From Sediminicola sp. (GTDB lineage Bacteria; Bacteroidota; Bacteroidia; Flavobacteriales; Flavobacteriaceae): a DNA stretch of 64,000 bases. Every line of letters starts with the position of its first letter. Positions within the stretch are counted from its first letter, which is position 1. Below are positions 1 through 9,185 of the stretch, piece after piece. Position numbers and translations under genes: made by a program. Where the stretch lies: positions 124,001-188,000 of the forward strand of contig JAHEND010000003.1 in the NCBI GenBank assembly GCA_024643325.1, written 5' to 3'. The notes under the pieces were generated by a model. The model did no database searches. It saw only the letters and a list, made by a program, of their open reading frames with translations, and was not told where the DNA came from.

Positions 1-1710
1 TTCTGTGTTTTCTTTAAAGGTGTAGTTTGCAAAGGTTGCTGAATTGGTCCATTCCAGTATGTTTCCTGTGAATGAAGCCATTGCCTCCACACCCCTTCTT
101 TGAGTTTCACCAATATTTTTAAAAAATTGCCTCTGTGGAAATTCAGGCAACTCATAAGGTAAAATTTCTCCATTTGAATCACTTATAAAACCACTGATCT
201 CCCAATTTAATTTATGGTTGTTTTTTATGAAGTGCTTACCCCTGTAGGTTAATTCTATATTATTAGATTTTACTGGATCTAGGGCTTCGTTAAAACCCAA
301 GCTTCCGTCTGGTGCATTGCTTAACTCACTTAGGGTGGGGGTTTCGAAACTTTGTGCAAAGGAGAAATTAATGTATTGATTAGCACCTATTTTTCTACCT
401 AATGCGGCTGTTGGGCTTAAGGCGGTAAAATTTCTTTTTTGGTTTGCGTCCATTTCTATACGGATGAGGTCTGTCCTTAAAGCAGCGCTAAGGGTCCATT
501 TTTGAAAAGGAATTTTACCAGTGATAAATCCGTAACTGTTAGAAAAAACCTCATTTTGTTGCCCGACCAATGTACCAACAACACCTTTTTCATTTTGGAA
601 CCTACTTCTAAGGTCGCTTTGCAAAGCATGGCCTATACCAACAACCAACTGTTCGTTGTTTTCTCTTTTAAAAACGGCTTTTGAACCAAGCCCGTAATAG
701 TTTCTTTTAAATGCAGATACACCACCATTTAAAAAAGGCAATAGCCCTTGAAAGTTTCTTTGGGCAAAAAAGGCATAGGAGTTTATTTCAAAGGCATTGT
801 TTAAGGCATCAACACCCTTTTTTTTAGGAGTGTATTGGTGGCTTAAACCAAATTTCAAATGATTTATTTTTTCTGTTGTTTGATAAACAATATTAGCCTC
901 TCTTGCCATTCTTCTCCCGTCTGTAACTTGGTTTAGATTTAAACTACCAGGGTCGTTTGCATAGGGGCTATCGGTGTAATTGAACTGTCCTTTTAAGGAC
1001 TGATTTTTGGCCAATTGATATGTAAATGTTCCATTTAATTGACTTTGTTTAAATCCACTCAGCGCCCTATATCCCTCTGAGACGCTATGGTTAAAATGCC
1101 AAAGGGATTTAAATTTATTTTCACCTAAAGCAACCGTTAGTTGAGAAGTAGCCAATCCAAACGCCCCGCCCATGGCTCTGAATTTTAAGGTGTTTGCCCC
1201 TAAGTCTTCCTGGGTGCTCATTAAAATTACTCCACCAGCGGCGTTGCCATAGAGCGCACTACTAGGCCCCCTGAGCACTTCAATGTTAGATAAAATACTA
1301 ATGGGTATATTATCTAACTGACCCTGTCCGTCTGGAGTGGTTTCTGGTATGCCGTCTATATTTAGAGACACACCCCTTATGCCAAAAGCGGCTCTTGCCC
1401 CAAAACCTCTAATAGATATTCGCAAGTCTTGGTTGTAATTGTATTGGTTTTGGGCAAATAAACCCGGCACCTGACCCAGATATTCTTTTAGGGATAGTTG
1501 GGGGGTTGTTTCATGAATTTTTTTGGCATTCACGAAACTAGAAGCTGTAGGAGCTTCTAATAAGTTTGTTGTGATTACAGAAGCAGTAAGGACCACTTCA
1601 TTTAATACAGTGGTGTCTTTGACTTTTTCACTACTGTCTTGACTGTAAATAATACTATTAAATGAAAATGCAAAAAGCAAAACGGATAGTAAGCGAGATT
1701 TAGAAACCAT
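1..1710 (-). CDS. TonB-dependent outer-membrane receptor, N-terminal 570 codons (cut by window edge)
   Basis: I translated this from the minus strand. The frame stays open from the ATG at 1710 to the window edge, so the 3' end of the gene lies outside. It starts with a Sec-type signal peptide ending near IIYSQ, followed by a TonB-box-like stretch (VLNEVVLTAS) and a plug domain with the typical ISIRGFGARAAFG and IEVLRGPSSALYGNAAGG motifs at about residues 100-155. The rest is beta-barrel sequence with alternating aromatic strands. Such receptors import iron chelates, metals or other ligands with TonB energy. The plug most resembles the iron-complex (YncD/FecA-like) group rather than SusC, because no N-terminal carboxypeptidase-like domain is present. 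The ligand cannot be read from the sequence. Confidence 0.93.
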   Translation of the reverse strand, partial: MVSKSRLLSVLLFAFSFNSIIYSQDSSEKVKDTTVLNEVVLTASVITTNLLEAPTASSFVNAKKIHETTPQLSLKEYLGQVPGLFAQNQYNYNQDLRISIRGFGARAAFGIRGVSLNIDGIPETTPDGQGQLDNIPISILSNIEVLRGPSSALYGNAAGGVILMSTQEDLGANTLKFRAMGGAFGLATSQLTVALGENKFKSLWHFNHSVSEGYRALSGFKQSQLNGTFTYQLAKNQSLKGQFNYTDSPYANDPGSLNLNQVTDGRRMAREANIVYQTTEKINHLKFGLSHQYTPKKKGVDALNNAFEINSYAFFAQRNFQGLLPFLNGGVSAFKRNYYGLGSKAVFKRENNEQLVVGIGHALQSDLRSRFQNEKGVVGTLVGQQNEVFSNSYGFITGKIPFQKWTLSAALRTDLIRIEMDANQKRNFTALSPTAALGRKIGANQYINFSFAQSFETPTLSELSNAPDGSLGFNEALDPVKSNNIELTYRGKHFIKNNHKLNWEISGFISDSNGEILPYELPEFPQRQFFKNIGETQRRGVEAMASFTGNILEWTNSATFANYTFKENTE

Positions 1711-1779
1711 TTATAGCAATAATTATCTTTTGCACTAAGGTATTGATAATTCAAAGTATTGGCCATTAGCAGAAGGGTT

Positions 1780-3141
1780 TTATTTTTCTAAACGCACTTT
1801 AACCTGAGGTATTTTTAAACTGTATATGCGTATGCGCTTGTCCTCTGGAGATTTTTCACTGGCAATGGGCGTGCCACTCCCTTCTATCACATAAGAAAGT
1901 TTAAGGTTTAGCGATTCTATCAGGTTATTTTTTATTTTTTCATTATGAGATTTGGTCAGGCTTTCGTTGTAGATAAGGGATAGTATTTGTGCAGATTCAA
2001 AGGCGGTATTTACAATAAGTGTTTTTAATATTAAGTATTCAAATGGCTCTAAAAAAGCTTCTTTTTTGTTAAAACTTATCTTGTGTTCAAAAACAAATAG
2101 AGTCTTTTTTTTCTTTTGTTTTTTCTTTAGTATCACCCAAAGCACTATTATAAGAACCCCAAAAAGCACACTAAAGACGGCATACAAAGTCCTGTTTTTT
2201 TGGTGGACAAAAAGCGAACTATTTCCTGTTTTTTGCTTTACAAATAAGTTTTCCGTGACTTTAGTTAACAGAAGGTTTTTATTCGTTTTTTGGTAATAAA
2301 TATAGGCGTTCTTGTATTTGTAAATGGGAAGATTTAAGTCCATTTCTACATTAAAGTACAAGGGGTTTTCTGTGTAATAAGAAGTTTCGTTGTTAATTAC
2401 ATCAATTTTAACAAGGCTCCGTTGTGCATTGAACAGCTCATGAGTTCCTTCTGGACCAGTGTCAATTCTCTTATATTGGTCCATTTCTTCAATAATACTT
2501 TGCCCTAAATAGGACCAGATTCTTAGTTTAAAATCATAAGCCCAAACCGAATTTTGATACAATGCCTTAAGGCGGTTTGTACCACTTATGTGATAGCCTC
2601 CCAAAATAAATAAATTGTTTTTATTTAAAAAATGAATTTGAAGATGAGTGCTTTTTGGAACTTCAAGACCTTTTGTGCCAATAACTTCCCAGCCTTTTGA
2701 AATGGGATTTAAATAAGTAAGCGCGTTTGAGGTGGTCCAATAACCATAGCCACCATACTTATAGATGGTGTCATTTCTATGAAATAAACTACTTTCGGAT
2801 TGCCAGTGGTGAATGTCAGAACGGTCTTTTCTAACCAAACTGTCATTTTCAAAAGCGTATACTTTTCCACCATCTTTTTCTGAGAGCAATAGTGTATTGT
2901 TTAGCCAAATAGGACGGTATTCAATAAAAGTGAAACCAGCGGGTAATTTTAGTGCTTTTTTGCTTTTAATCTCAAAAATCGCTATATCTATAGTAGTTAG
3001 ACTATCCCCCGAAAACTGCAATAACAATCCCTTTCCCCTATCAAGCGTAGTTAATTCTTGGTCGGAAACTTTAAAGATAATTTCTTGACCAAGTACAGGA
3101 AGGCTAAAAAGCAAAAGTAAAAAAAGTCTTTTTTTAAACAT
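1780..3141 (-). CDS. Membrane-anchored kelch-like protein with possible cytoplasmic winged-helix domain
   Basis: The open frame extends upstream to 3219, but the ATG at 3141 begins a clear signal peptide (MFKKRLFLLLLFSLPVLG), so I place the start there. The periplasmic part of about 330 residues has repeated W/G/Y-rich stretches (KYGGYGYWTTS, FILGGYHISG, NSVWAYDFKLRIWSYLG) that look like kelch or beta-propeller blades. One membrane helix follows (LFGVLIIVLWVIL), then a lysine-rich stop-transfer and a cytoplasmic tail of about 100 residues. The tail pattern, ending in SPEDKRIRIYSLK, resembles a winged helix whose wing is followed by a short strand. I infer a sensor or one-component regulator of ToxR-like topology; no exact family is recognised. 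It lies between a TonB receptor and a TauE/SafE permease on the same strand. Confidence 0.6.
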   Translation of the reverse strand: MFKKRLFLLLLFSLPVLGQEIIFKVSDQELTTLDRGKGLLLQFSGDSLTTIDIAIFEIKSKKALKLPAGFTFIEYRPIWLNNTLLLSEKDGGKVYAFENDSLVRKDRSDIHHWQSESSLFHRNDTIYKYGGYGYWTTSNALTYLNPISKGWEVIGTKGLEVPKSTHLQIHFLNKNNLFILGGYHISGTNRLKALYQNSVWAYDFKLRIWSYLGQSIIEEMDQYKRIDTGPEGTHELFNAQRSLVKIDVINNETSYYTENPLYFNVEMDLNLPIYKYKNAYIYYQKTNKNLLLTKVTENLFVKQKTGNSSLFVHQKNRTLYAVFSVLFGVLIIVLWVILKKKQKKKKTLFVFEHKISFNKKEAFLEPFEYLILKTLIVNTAFESAQILSLIYNESLTKSHNEKIKNNLIESLNLKLSYVIEGSGTPIASEKSPEDKRIRIYSLKIPQVKVRLEK

Positions 3142-3244
3142 CGGGATAGACAGGGATCTAGATTTTAGAAAGATGATTTTTCTAAGATTTGTTAAAAAAT
3201 AAATATACAATATTATCATTATAAACCGTGCTCAAGCAATAAAA

Positions 3245-4000
3245 CTACTTTAAAAACAACACTATTGCCCCTAAGGAGGTAAGCACTAGTATCATTTTTC
3301 TAAAAAACACATCTGAAATTTTGTGTACAAAAAACACTCCTGTAAGTAAACCCAGTAAAGTACCTGGAAGCAGTATTAAAAATATTTTTAAACTCTCAGA
3401 AGTGACGGTCTTCCATACAAAAATATGAAAAGGGAGCTTGAATAAATTTATCAGGAAAAACAACCAGGCCGCAGTGCCAATAAAATGATTTTTAGGAAGG
3501 CGCATGGCTAGAAAATAAATATTGGAAAAAGCACCCGCTAGATTTCCAATCATGGTGGTAATTCCTGCCATAACGCCCATAAAACTTCCAAAGCTCCAAT
3601 GGGTAGGAATGGTTTTTACTTTCTTTTTTTCCCACCATATAAGCATACTCAAGGTGAGTAGTATAGTCACAGCCATGCCCATTTGAAAGGTTTTTTCAGG
3701 AAGGTCTTTGCCAATAATTACGCCAATCACCACTCCCAGCATCATCCAGGGGAGAAAGGCTCTTAAATAGTGCCATTGGGTGTGCCTGTGGTAGTAAGTA
3801 ATGGCAAAAACATCTCCCACAATGAGCAGCGGCATAAGCATTCCAGTAGAAGACTTACCTCCAAAAGCCAATGCCATTAGGGTGACTATTAATACGGCTA
3901 TTCCTTTAACTCCTGCTTTGGAGACCCCTAAAATAAAAGCGGCTAAAAAGGCAAAAACAAATGATTCTATAGATAGTAATCCATTTAAATAAGCGTCCAT
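3245..4000 (-). CDS. Sulfite exporter TauE/SafE (TSUP) family permease
   Basis: This is a 251-residue, very hydrophobic protein with about eight predicted membrane helices in two halves. It has the family's glycine-rich segments (AFILGVSKAGVKG near the N-terminus and GNLAGAFSNIYFLAMRLP in the second half). TSUP proteins move organosulfur anions or sulfite, but the substrate here cannot be told. A TTG at 4015 would add five residues. I choose the ATG at 4000 because a partial promoter element (TACCTTCG, minus strand 4012-4005) lies directly upstream. The gene diverges from the sodium/solute symporter at 4118 and is followed by the kelch-like gene after about 100 bases. Confidence 0.85.
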   Translation of the reverse strand: MDAYLNGLLSIESFVFAFLAAFILGVSKAGVKGIAVLIVTLMALAFGGKSSTGMLMPLLIVGDVFAITYYHRHTQWHYLRAFLPWMMLGVVIGVIIGKDLPEKTFQMGMAVTILLTLSMLIWWEKKKVKTIPTHWSFGSFMGVMAGITTMIGNLAGAFSNIYFLAMRLPKNHFIGTAAWLFFLINLFKLPFHIFVWKTVTSESLKIFLILLPGTLLGLLTGVFFVHKISDVFFRKMILVLTSLGAIVLFLK

Positions 4001-4117
4001 AAAACGAAGGTACAATTTGTTTTTTAAGCCACTTAAGTCATAAAATGTGTGCAGTATAACAAAAAATAATACCTTTATGTTTTACCATTACCAACCAAAC
4101 CGTTAAACCAACCAAAA

Positions 4118-5926
4118 ATGAATTTGTCTGTCTTGGATTACAGCATTATTGCTGGCTTCTTTTCAATCGTATTAATTATAGGAGTTGTAGTCTCTAAAAA
4201 ATCTGGCCAAAGCAGCGCCGAGTATTTCCTTTCAGGAAGAAGTATGCCATGGTGGCTTTTAGGATTTTCAATGGTAGCTACCACATTTTCTACAGACACC
4301 CCTAATCTTGTGACAGATATTGTAAGAACCAACGGGGTTTCAGGAAACTGGGTTTGGTGGGCCTTTCTACTTACTGGCCTTCTGACTGTTTTTGTTTACG
4401 CAAAACTATGGCGCCGGTCAAATGTGGCTACAGATATGGAATTTTATGAACTCAGATATGGCGGAAAACCAGCGCACTTTCTAAGGTGGTTTAGGGCTTT
4501 TTATTTAGGGGTTTTGTTTAACGTTATGGCTATGTCTGCAGTGACTTTAGCTGCGATTAAAATAGGTCAAGTCATGTTGGGCTTAGATCCTGTTTTTACA
4601 GTATTAGTGGCAGGAAGCATTACGGTATTATTCAGTGCTTTCGGAGGTTTTAGAGGCGTGATTTACACAGATTTTGTCTTGTTTTTTGTCGCCATTGCAG
4701 GTGCTGTAGGTGCGGCTTATTATTTGGTCAATATCCCAGAGGTAGGCGGTTTAAAAGCACTTTTAGCCCATGAAAATGTTTCAGATAAATTGTCTATTCT
4801 GCCTGACTTTTCAGATACAGAAGCCTTAATAGGGATTCTAATTATACCATTAGCTGTGCAATGGTGGTCTGCTTGGTATCCGGGCGCAGAACCTGGTGGA
4901 GGCGGATATATTGCGCAGAGAATGCTGGCTGCCAAAAACGAAAACCATGCCATAGGGGCTACTTTTTTCTTTAATATCATGCATTATGCATTGCGTCCTT
5001 GGCCATGGATCATAGTGGCCTTAGCTTCTATGGTGGTTTACCCAGATTTGCTATCTATCCAAACAGCCTTTCCCAATGTAGCTGCAGACAAATTAGGGAA
5101 TGACTTGGCGTACTCTGCCATGCTCACCAAATTACCCAGTGGCTTACTCGGTCTGGTTATGGCTTCTCTTGGAGCTGCTTATATGTCTACAATCTCCACC
5201 CATTTAAATTGGGGTTCTTCTTATATTGTAAACGATGTATATAAACTAGAAATTCAGCCCAATGCCACTGAAAAACAAATGGTTATGGTGGGTAGAATAG
5301 CCACTGTTTTATTGATGGTGGCAAGTGGTTTCTTAGCACTTACCCTGACAAATGCCCTTCAATTGTTTGACATTATCTTAATGTTTGGCGCAGGAACTGG
5401 GCTTATTTTTATTCTTAGGTGGTTTTGGTGGCGTATAAATGCGTGGAGTGAAATATCTGCTATGATTGTTTCTGGGGTACTGTCTATACTGTTTAATTTT
5501 GGCTCTTTAGGAACCACTTTTTTTGGCGGAGATGGATTAGATGGTGTTTTTCCCTCTTGGGCCAAATTCCCCTTAGTGGTACTGCTGACTTCTATTGTTT
5601 GGATTGCGGTCACTTTCCTAACATCGCCCGAGAGGGAAGAAACCTTGGATAGATTTTACAAGCAAACTCAGCCTGGAGGTCCTGGCTGGAAAACACAACA
5701 AGAAAAAGCCATTTCCGAAGGCCAATTAAAACCTCAGGAATGGTCGGTTCCTTCTGGTATTTTAGCGATGATTTTAGGTGCAATACTTGTTTATGGCTGT
5801 ATGTTTGCAACAGGTAATTGGATCTATGGTAATTACACTTTGGCCTCTGGCTTAACGCTGGCAGTAATTGTAGCTGGAGTTTTATTACTCAAAGTTTGGA
5901 AAACCTTAAAAAAATCTATTTTATGA
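4118..5926 (+). CDS. Sodium/solute symporter (SSS) family transporter
   Basis: The 602-residue protein has about 13-14 hydrophobic helices and the LeuT-fold SSS features: an N-terminal AEYFLSGRSMPWW segment and the family signature around GGFRGVIYTDFVLFFVA (about residues 185-200). Family members couple Na+ entry to uptake of sugars, amino acids, vitamins or myo-inositol. The stop overlaps the next gene's start (ATGA at 5923-5926), so the two are translationally coupled. The partner is a NagX/HGSNAT-like acyltransferase, so an amino sugar is a reasonable guess for the substrate, but that is inference. A near-consensus promoter element (TACCTTTA, 4070-4077) precedes it. Confidence 0.9.
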   Translation: MNLSVLDYSIIAGFFSIVLIIGVVVSKKSGQSSAEYFLSGRSMPWWLLGFSMVATTFSTDTPNLVTDIVRTNGVSGNWVWWAFLLTGLLTVFVYAKLWRRSNVATDMEFYELRYGGKPAHFLRWFRAFYLGVLFNVMAMSAVTLAAIKIGQVMLGLDPVFTVLVAGSITVLFSAFGGFRGVIYTDFVLFFVAIAGAVGAAYYLVNIPEVGGLKALLAHENVSDKLSILPDFSDTEALIGILIIPLAVQWWSAWYPGAEPGGGGYIAQRMLAAKNENHAIGATFFFNIMHYALRPWPWIIVALASMVVYPDLLSIQTAFPNVAADKLGNDLAYSAMLTKLPSGLLGLVMASLGAAYMSTISTHLNWGSSYIVNDVYKLEIQPNATEKQMVMVGRIATVLLMVASGFLALTLTNALQLFDIILMFGAGTGLIFILRWFWWRINAWSEISAMIVSGVLSILFNFGSLGTTFFGGDGLDGVFPSWAKFPLVVLLTSIVWIAVTFLTSPEREETLDRFYKQTQPGGPGWKTQQEKAISEGQLKPQEWSVPSGILAMILGAILVYGCMFATGNWIYGNYTLASGLTLAVIVAGVLLLKVWKTLKKSIL

Positions 5927-7014
5927 TTTTTAACAAAAGGGTACCTTCGGTAGATATTTTTAGGGGAGCCACCATATTGCTTATGATTTTGGTCAATACT
6001 CCTGGCACTTGGTCTGCTGTTTACGCCCCTTTTTTACACGCCCCCTGGCACGGATACACCCTTACAGATTTGGTTTTTCCTTTCTTTCTTTTTATAGTTG
6101 GCGTGTCAATCTCACTCTCCTATAAAGACAAGAAATTAAAGCCCCCTGTTTTTTTAAAATTGTCCAAAAGGAGTTTAAAACTTATTGGGCTAGGTCTTTT
6201 TCTAGGCTCATTTACCATTAGTTTTCCCTTTATTGAAGATTTTGAAAGCATTCGTTTTCCCGGAGTGCTTCAACGTATAGGACTTGTTTTTTTCTTTACC
6301 AGTATAACATATCTCTTGGGCAGCAAAAGAAGTACTGCATTGATTATTGGAATTATTTTGTTGGCGTATTGGCTATGGATGGGTTTTCTCCCTATAGAAG
6401 GGGTGGCTCCTACCTATGAAAGGGCAGTGAACAATTGGGCCAATTTTATAGACTTGAAATTATTGGGTTCTCATATGTGGAAACCAGACTATGACCCTGA
6501 GGGTATACTCAGTACTTTACCTGCAATTGCAACGGCATTGCTGGGCACATTAGCGGGAGACATATTGCGGTCTAACACCTATCAAAAAGCCTCCCCTTTG
6601 TTTATATCGGGTATTGTTTTGCTCGGTTTAGGGCATTTATTAGATTTGAGTTTTCCCATTAATAAAGCCCTTTGGAGCAGTTCATTTGTGCTGGTTACAG
6701 CTGGTTGGGCAAATCTAGTGTTAGGGACTTTATTTTACTTGCGTGAAGTGAAAAAACTCACCTTTGGAAGGGTGTTTTCCAAAGTAGGTTCGAATGCGAT
6801 TGCTATTTATTTTACGTCTAGTTTTGTCACTAAATTGTTTTATTTAATTCCAATCAATGGAAGCAGTATTCACGGAGTTTTATTTGAAAAAATATACCTG
6901 CACCAGGCCGTAGATCCCGCCTTGTCTTCTTTGCTTTACGCCATAACGGTCTGTGCTTTTTATGTGTTCATGGCGTCCTTTATGTATCAAAAGAAAATTT
7001 TCATTAAGGTTTAA
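5923..7014 (+). CDS. Membrane acyltransferase, DUF5009/NagX (HGSNAT-like)
   Basis: The 363-residue integral membrane protein opens with the hallmark VPSVDIFRGATILLMI followed by DLVFPFFLFIVGVS, as in the heparan-alpha-glucosaminide N-acetyltransferase-like (DUF5009/NagX) family. Members acetylate amino sugars using cytosolic acetyl-CoA. About ten helices are visible. The frame opens upstream at 5896, but the ATG at 5923 both overlaps the symporter stop (ATGA) and starts the conserved region. The tight coupling suggests the symporter substrate, or a product derived from it, is processed by this enzyme. No other amino-sugar genes lie nearby. Confidence 0.82.
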   Translation: MIFNKRVPSVDIFRGATILLMILVNTPGTWSAVYAPFLHAPWHGYTLTDLVFPFFLFIVGVSISLSYKDKKLKPPVFLKLSKRSLKLIGLGLFLGSFTISFPFIEDFESIRFPGVLQRIGLVFFFTSITYLLGSKRSTALIIGIILLAYWLWMGFLPIEGVAPTYERAVNNWANFIDLKLLGSHMWKPDYDPEGILSTLPAIATALLGTLAGDILRSNTYQKASPLFISGIVLLGLGHLLDLSFPINKALWSSSFVLVTAGWANLVLGTLFYLREVKKLTFGRVFSKVGSNAIAIYFTSSFVTKLFYLIPINGSSIHGVLFEKIYLHQAVDPALSSLLYAITVCAFYVFMASFMYQKKIFIKV

Positions 7015-7064
7015 TTTTGTGGTTTTGTATGAAATGCCTTATTTTAGATAAAAAGATCATTCAA

Positions 7065-7301
7065 ATGAGCAGCACATATAGGGAAATTTTTACAGGGAAC
7101 GCCATGGCAGTTTTATTACTTAAAGGAGTTTTTGAAGATCATGGGATTCCTTTTGTGGAGAAAAACGAACAGGTTTCGGGTGTTTTAGCAGGATTTGCTG
7201 GCGGAACAGAATCTACCATTAAAATGGCTGTCCCGCAAGAATTTGAGGAAGCAGCATTGAGGCTTATTGCAGATTTTAGAGCCCAATTAGAAAGTGCTTA
7301 A
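7065..7301 (+). CDS. DUF2007-type putative signal transducing protein
   Basis: This is a 78-residue protein with the DUF2007 pattern: a beta-alpha-beta start (YREIFTGNAMAVLLLKGVFEDHGIPF) and a closing amphipathic helix (EEAALRLIADFRAQLES). The start at 7065 matches the usual beginning of the family; the frame extends upstream to 7017 without similarity. The domain is PII-like in shape and occurs as tiny stand-alone proteins in Bacteroidota, but its function is not established. It follows the acyltransferase after 50 bases on the same strand and is convergent with ribE. Confidence 0.75.
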   Translation: MSSTYREIFTGNAMAVLLLKGVFEDHGIPFVEKNEQVSGVLAGFAGGTESTIKMAVPQEFEEAALRLIADFRAQLESA

Positions 7302-7348
7302 ACAATGATGGATTGTTATGACGCCCTTAAAAGTGTTTGCTAACGATT

Positions 7349-7939
7349 CTATTTTCCTACCTCTAACAAACGCTTCACGTATTTTCCAATTACGTCAAAC
7401 TCCAAGTTTACGACGGTACCTATTTCGTATTGTTGAAAACAAGTATGCGCATAGGTGTAGGGTATAATGGCCACAGAAAAGCTGTTTTTCTGAGAGTTTA
7501 CTACAGTTAGACTGGTTCCATCTATGGTAATAGATCCTTTTTCTATAGTCACATTGCTTTTGTCTGGATCGTAGGTAAAGGTGAATACCCAGCTCCCGTC
7601 TTCTTCTTTAAGCCCTGAACAAACTCCTGTCTGGTCTACATGACCTTGGACTATATGCCCGTCCAATCTACTACCTAATATCATGGCGCGTTCAAGGTTA
7701 ATTAGTTGGCCCACTTTAAAGTGATTTAAGGATGTTTTTTCTAATGTTTCTGCAATAGCAGTTACCGTGTATTGTTTGGATGTTTTTTCTACCACCGTTA
7801 AACATACTCCATTGTGTGCAACACTCTGATCAATTTTTAACTCATTCGCTAAAGGTGTTTCAATGCTTAGGTGCATATTACCCCCTTCTGCATCTATTCC
7901 AACTACTTTTCCTAAAGTTTCAATTATTCCAGTAAACAT
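7349..7939 (-). CDS. ribE: Riboflavin synthase, alpha chain
   Basis: This enzyme dismutates two 6,7-dimethyl-8-ribityllumazines into riboflavin in the cytoplasm. The 196-residue protein shows the internal duplication of the family: MFTGIIETLG at the N-terminus with SVAHNGVCLTVV, and the second lumazine-binding repeat starting at GHIVQGHVDQTG with GSITIDGTSLTVV. Length is normal. A perfect promoter -7 element (TAAATTTG, minus strand 7977-7970) lies 31 bases upstream of the ATG. There is no FMN riboswitch-like structure in the short leader. The gene diverges from pdxA. Confidence 0.96.
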   Translation of the reverse strand: MFTGIIETLGKVVGIDAEGGNMHLSIETPLANELKIDQSVAHNGVCLTVVEKTSKQYTVTAIAETLEKTSLNHFKVGQLINLERAMILGSRLDGHIVQGHVDQTGVCSGLKEEDGSWVFTFTYDPDKSNVTIEKGSITIDGTSLTVVNSQKNSFSVAIIPYTYAHTCFQQYEIGTVVNLEFDVIGKYVKRLLEVGK

Positions 7940-7969
7940 GGTTCGTTTTTATTGTCTAATTTTACCCAG

Positions 7970-7977
7970 CAAATTTA
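7970..7977 (-). promoter_or_regulatory. Promoter -7 element of ribE
   Basis: On the minus strand this reads TAAATTTG, a perfect match to the Bacteroidetes TAnnTTTG element, 31 bases before the ribE ATG. No TTG lies at the expected distance upstream, so only half of the promoter is supported. Confidence 0.5.
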
Positions 7978-7997
7978 CTTATAAAGCCAGATATAGC

Positions 7998-9089
7998 ATG
8001 CAGGATAATGCAAAAATAAAAGTTGGAATTTCAATAGGAGATTTAAATGGAATAGGCTGCGAAGTTATTTTAAAAACTTTCGAAGACCCTAGGACATTAG
8101 AATTGTGCACCCCTGTGGTATTTGCATCTAGCAAAACCTTAGCACAGCACCAACAACAATTAGGCACCCAGCTTGTGTATCAGGGCGTGGCTAGCGCCTC
8201 AGATGCCATAGAAGGTAAATTTAATGTGGTCAATATTTGGAAAGAGGTTCCTGAAATACATTTTGGTAAAGAGACCAAGTTAGGGGGTGAATACGCTTTA
8301 AAATCTTTAGAAGCAGCCACAAAAGCACTGAAGGAGGGAAGCATTGACGTTTTGGTTACTGCGCCCATAAACAAGAGTAATATTCAAAGTGAGACTTTCA
8401 GTTTTCCGGGACATACAGATTATTTGGCTCAGGAACTCGGCGGGGAGAGCCTCATGTTTATGGTGTCAGATTCTCTTAGGGTTGGATTATTAACAGACCA
8501 TGTAGCTGTGAGTGAAGTGTCTAGTCATATCACCCCTGAAATTATTAAATCTAAAATAAAAACGATATTAAAGTCTTTAGAACAAGATTTTGGGATTAGA
8601 AAACCCAAAGTAGCCTTGTTGGGTATAAACCCACACAACGGGGACCAGGGTGTTATTGGAAAAGAAGACCAAGACATTCTTATCCCGACCATTGCTGAAA
8701 TTGCCCATGGAGGATCTTTGGTTTTTGGCCCCTACGCGGCCGATAGCTTTTTTGGCTCTAAAAATTACACTCAATTTGACGCGATACTCGCCGCCTATCA
8801 CGACCAAGGGTTAATTCCCTTTAAAACCCTTTCTTTTGGCAATGGGGTGAACTTCACTGCAGGATTATCAAAGGTGAGAACCTCACCAGACCATGGAACT
8901 GCTTATGATATAGCGGGTAAAGGTGTGGCAGATCACACTTCATTTTCAGCTGCGGTGTATGCAGCCATAAAGATTTTTAAGCATAGGACCATGTATAAAA
9001 CCCTTATGGAAAATCCTTTGAAAAAGGCTAAAATTGTCGAGAAGAGGCCCACTAAGAAAAGCCACTATAAACCACCAACACAAAAATAA
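7998..9089 (+). CDS. pdxA: 4-hydroxythreonine-4-phosphate dehydrogenase
   Basis: PdxA oxidises 4-phosphohydroxy-L-threonine in the DXP-dependent route to pyridoxal phosphate. Visible motifs are VGISIGDLNGIGCE at the N-terminus, the metal-binding region around FPGHTDYLAQ, and the AYHDQGLIPFKTL and TSPDHGTAYDIAGKG motifs that carry metal ligands and bind substrate. Length (363 residues) is normal, with a short lysine-rich tail. The frame is open upstream to 7863, but that would overlap ribE and adds unrelated sequence, so the ATG at 7998 is chosen. Confidence 0.95.
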   Translation: MQDNAKIKVGISIGDLNGIGCEVILKTFEDPRTLELCTPVVFASSKTLAQHQQQLGTQLVYQGVASASDAIEGKFNVVNIWKEVPEIHFGKETKLGGEYALKSLEAATKALKEGSIDVLVTAPINKSNIQSETFSFPGHTDYLAQELGGESLMFMVSDSLRVGLLTDHVAVSEVSSHITPEIIKSKIKTILKSLEQDFGIRKPKVALLGINPHNGDQGVIGKEDQDILIPTIAEIAHGGSLVFGPYAADSFFGSKNYTQFDAILAAYHDQGLIPFKTLSFGNGVNFTAGLSKVRTSPDHGTAYDIAGKGVADHTSFSAAVYAAIKIFKHRTMYKTLMENPLKKAKIVEKRPTKKSHYKPPTQK

Positions 9090-9108
9090 TTTTTAATTTC
9101 CTTAATGC

Positions 9109-9138
9109 TTGGTAGTTAGTATAATAATAGTATCTTTG
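9109..9138 (+). promoter_or_regulatory. Promoter of the yceD-rpmF operon
   Basis: TTG at 9109-9111, a 19-base spacer, and TATCTTTG at 9131-9138 match the flavobacterial promoter form (TTG, 17-23 bases, TAnnTTTG) perfectly. It lies 47 bases before the ATG at 9186. Confidence 0.75.
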
Positions 9139-9185
9139 CACCCGCCTTTTGGCTTACTAGAGAGGTGCGTTTAATCTAATTTATA

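Noticed and set aside
7863-7997. An upstream extension of pdxA overlapping ribE
   Set aside because: The added 45 residues do not resemble PdxA, and the region already holds the ribE start and promoter.
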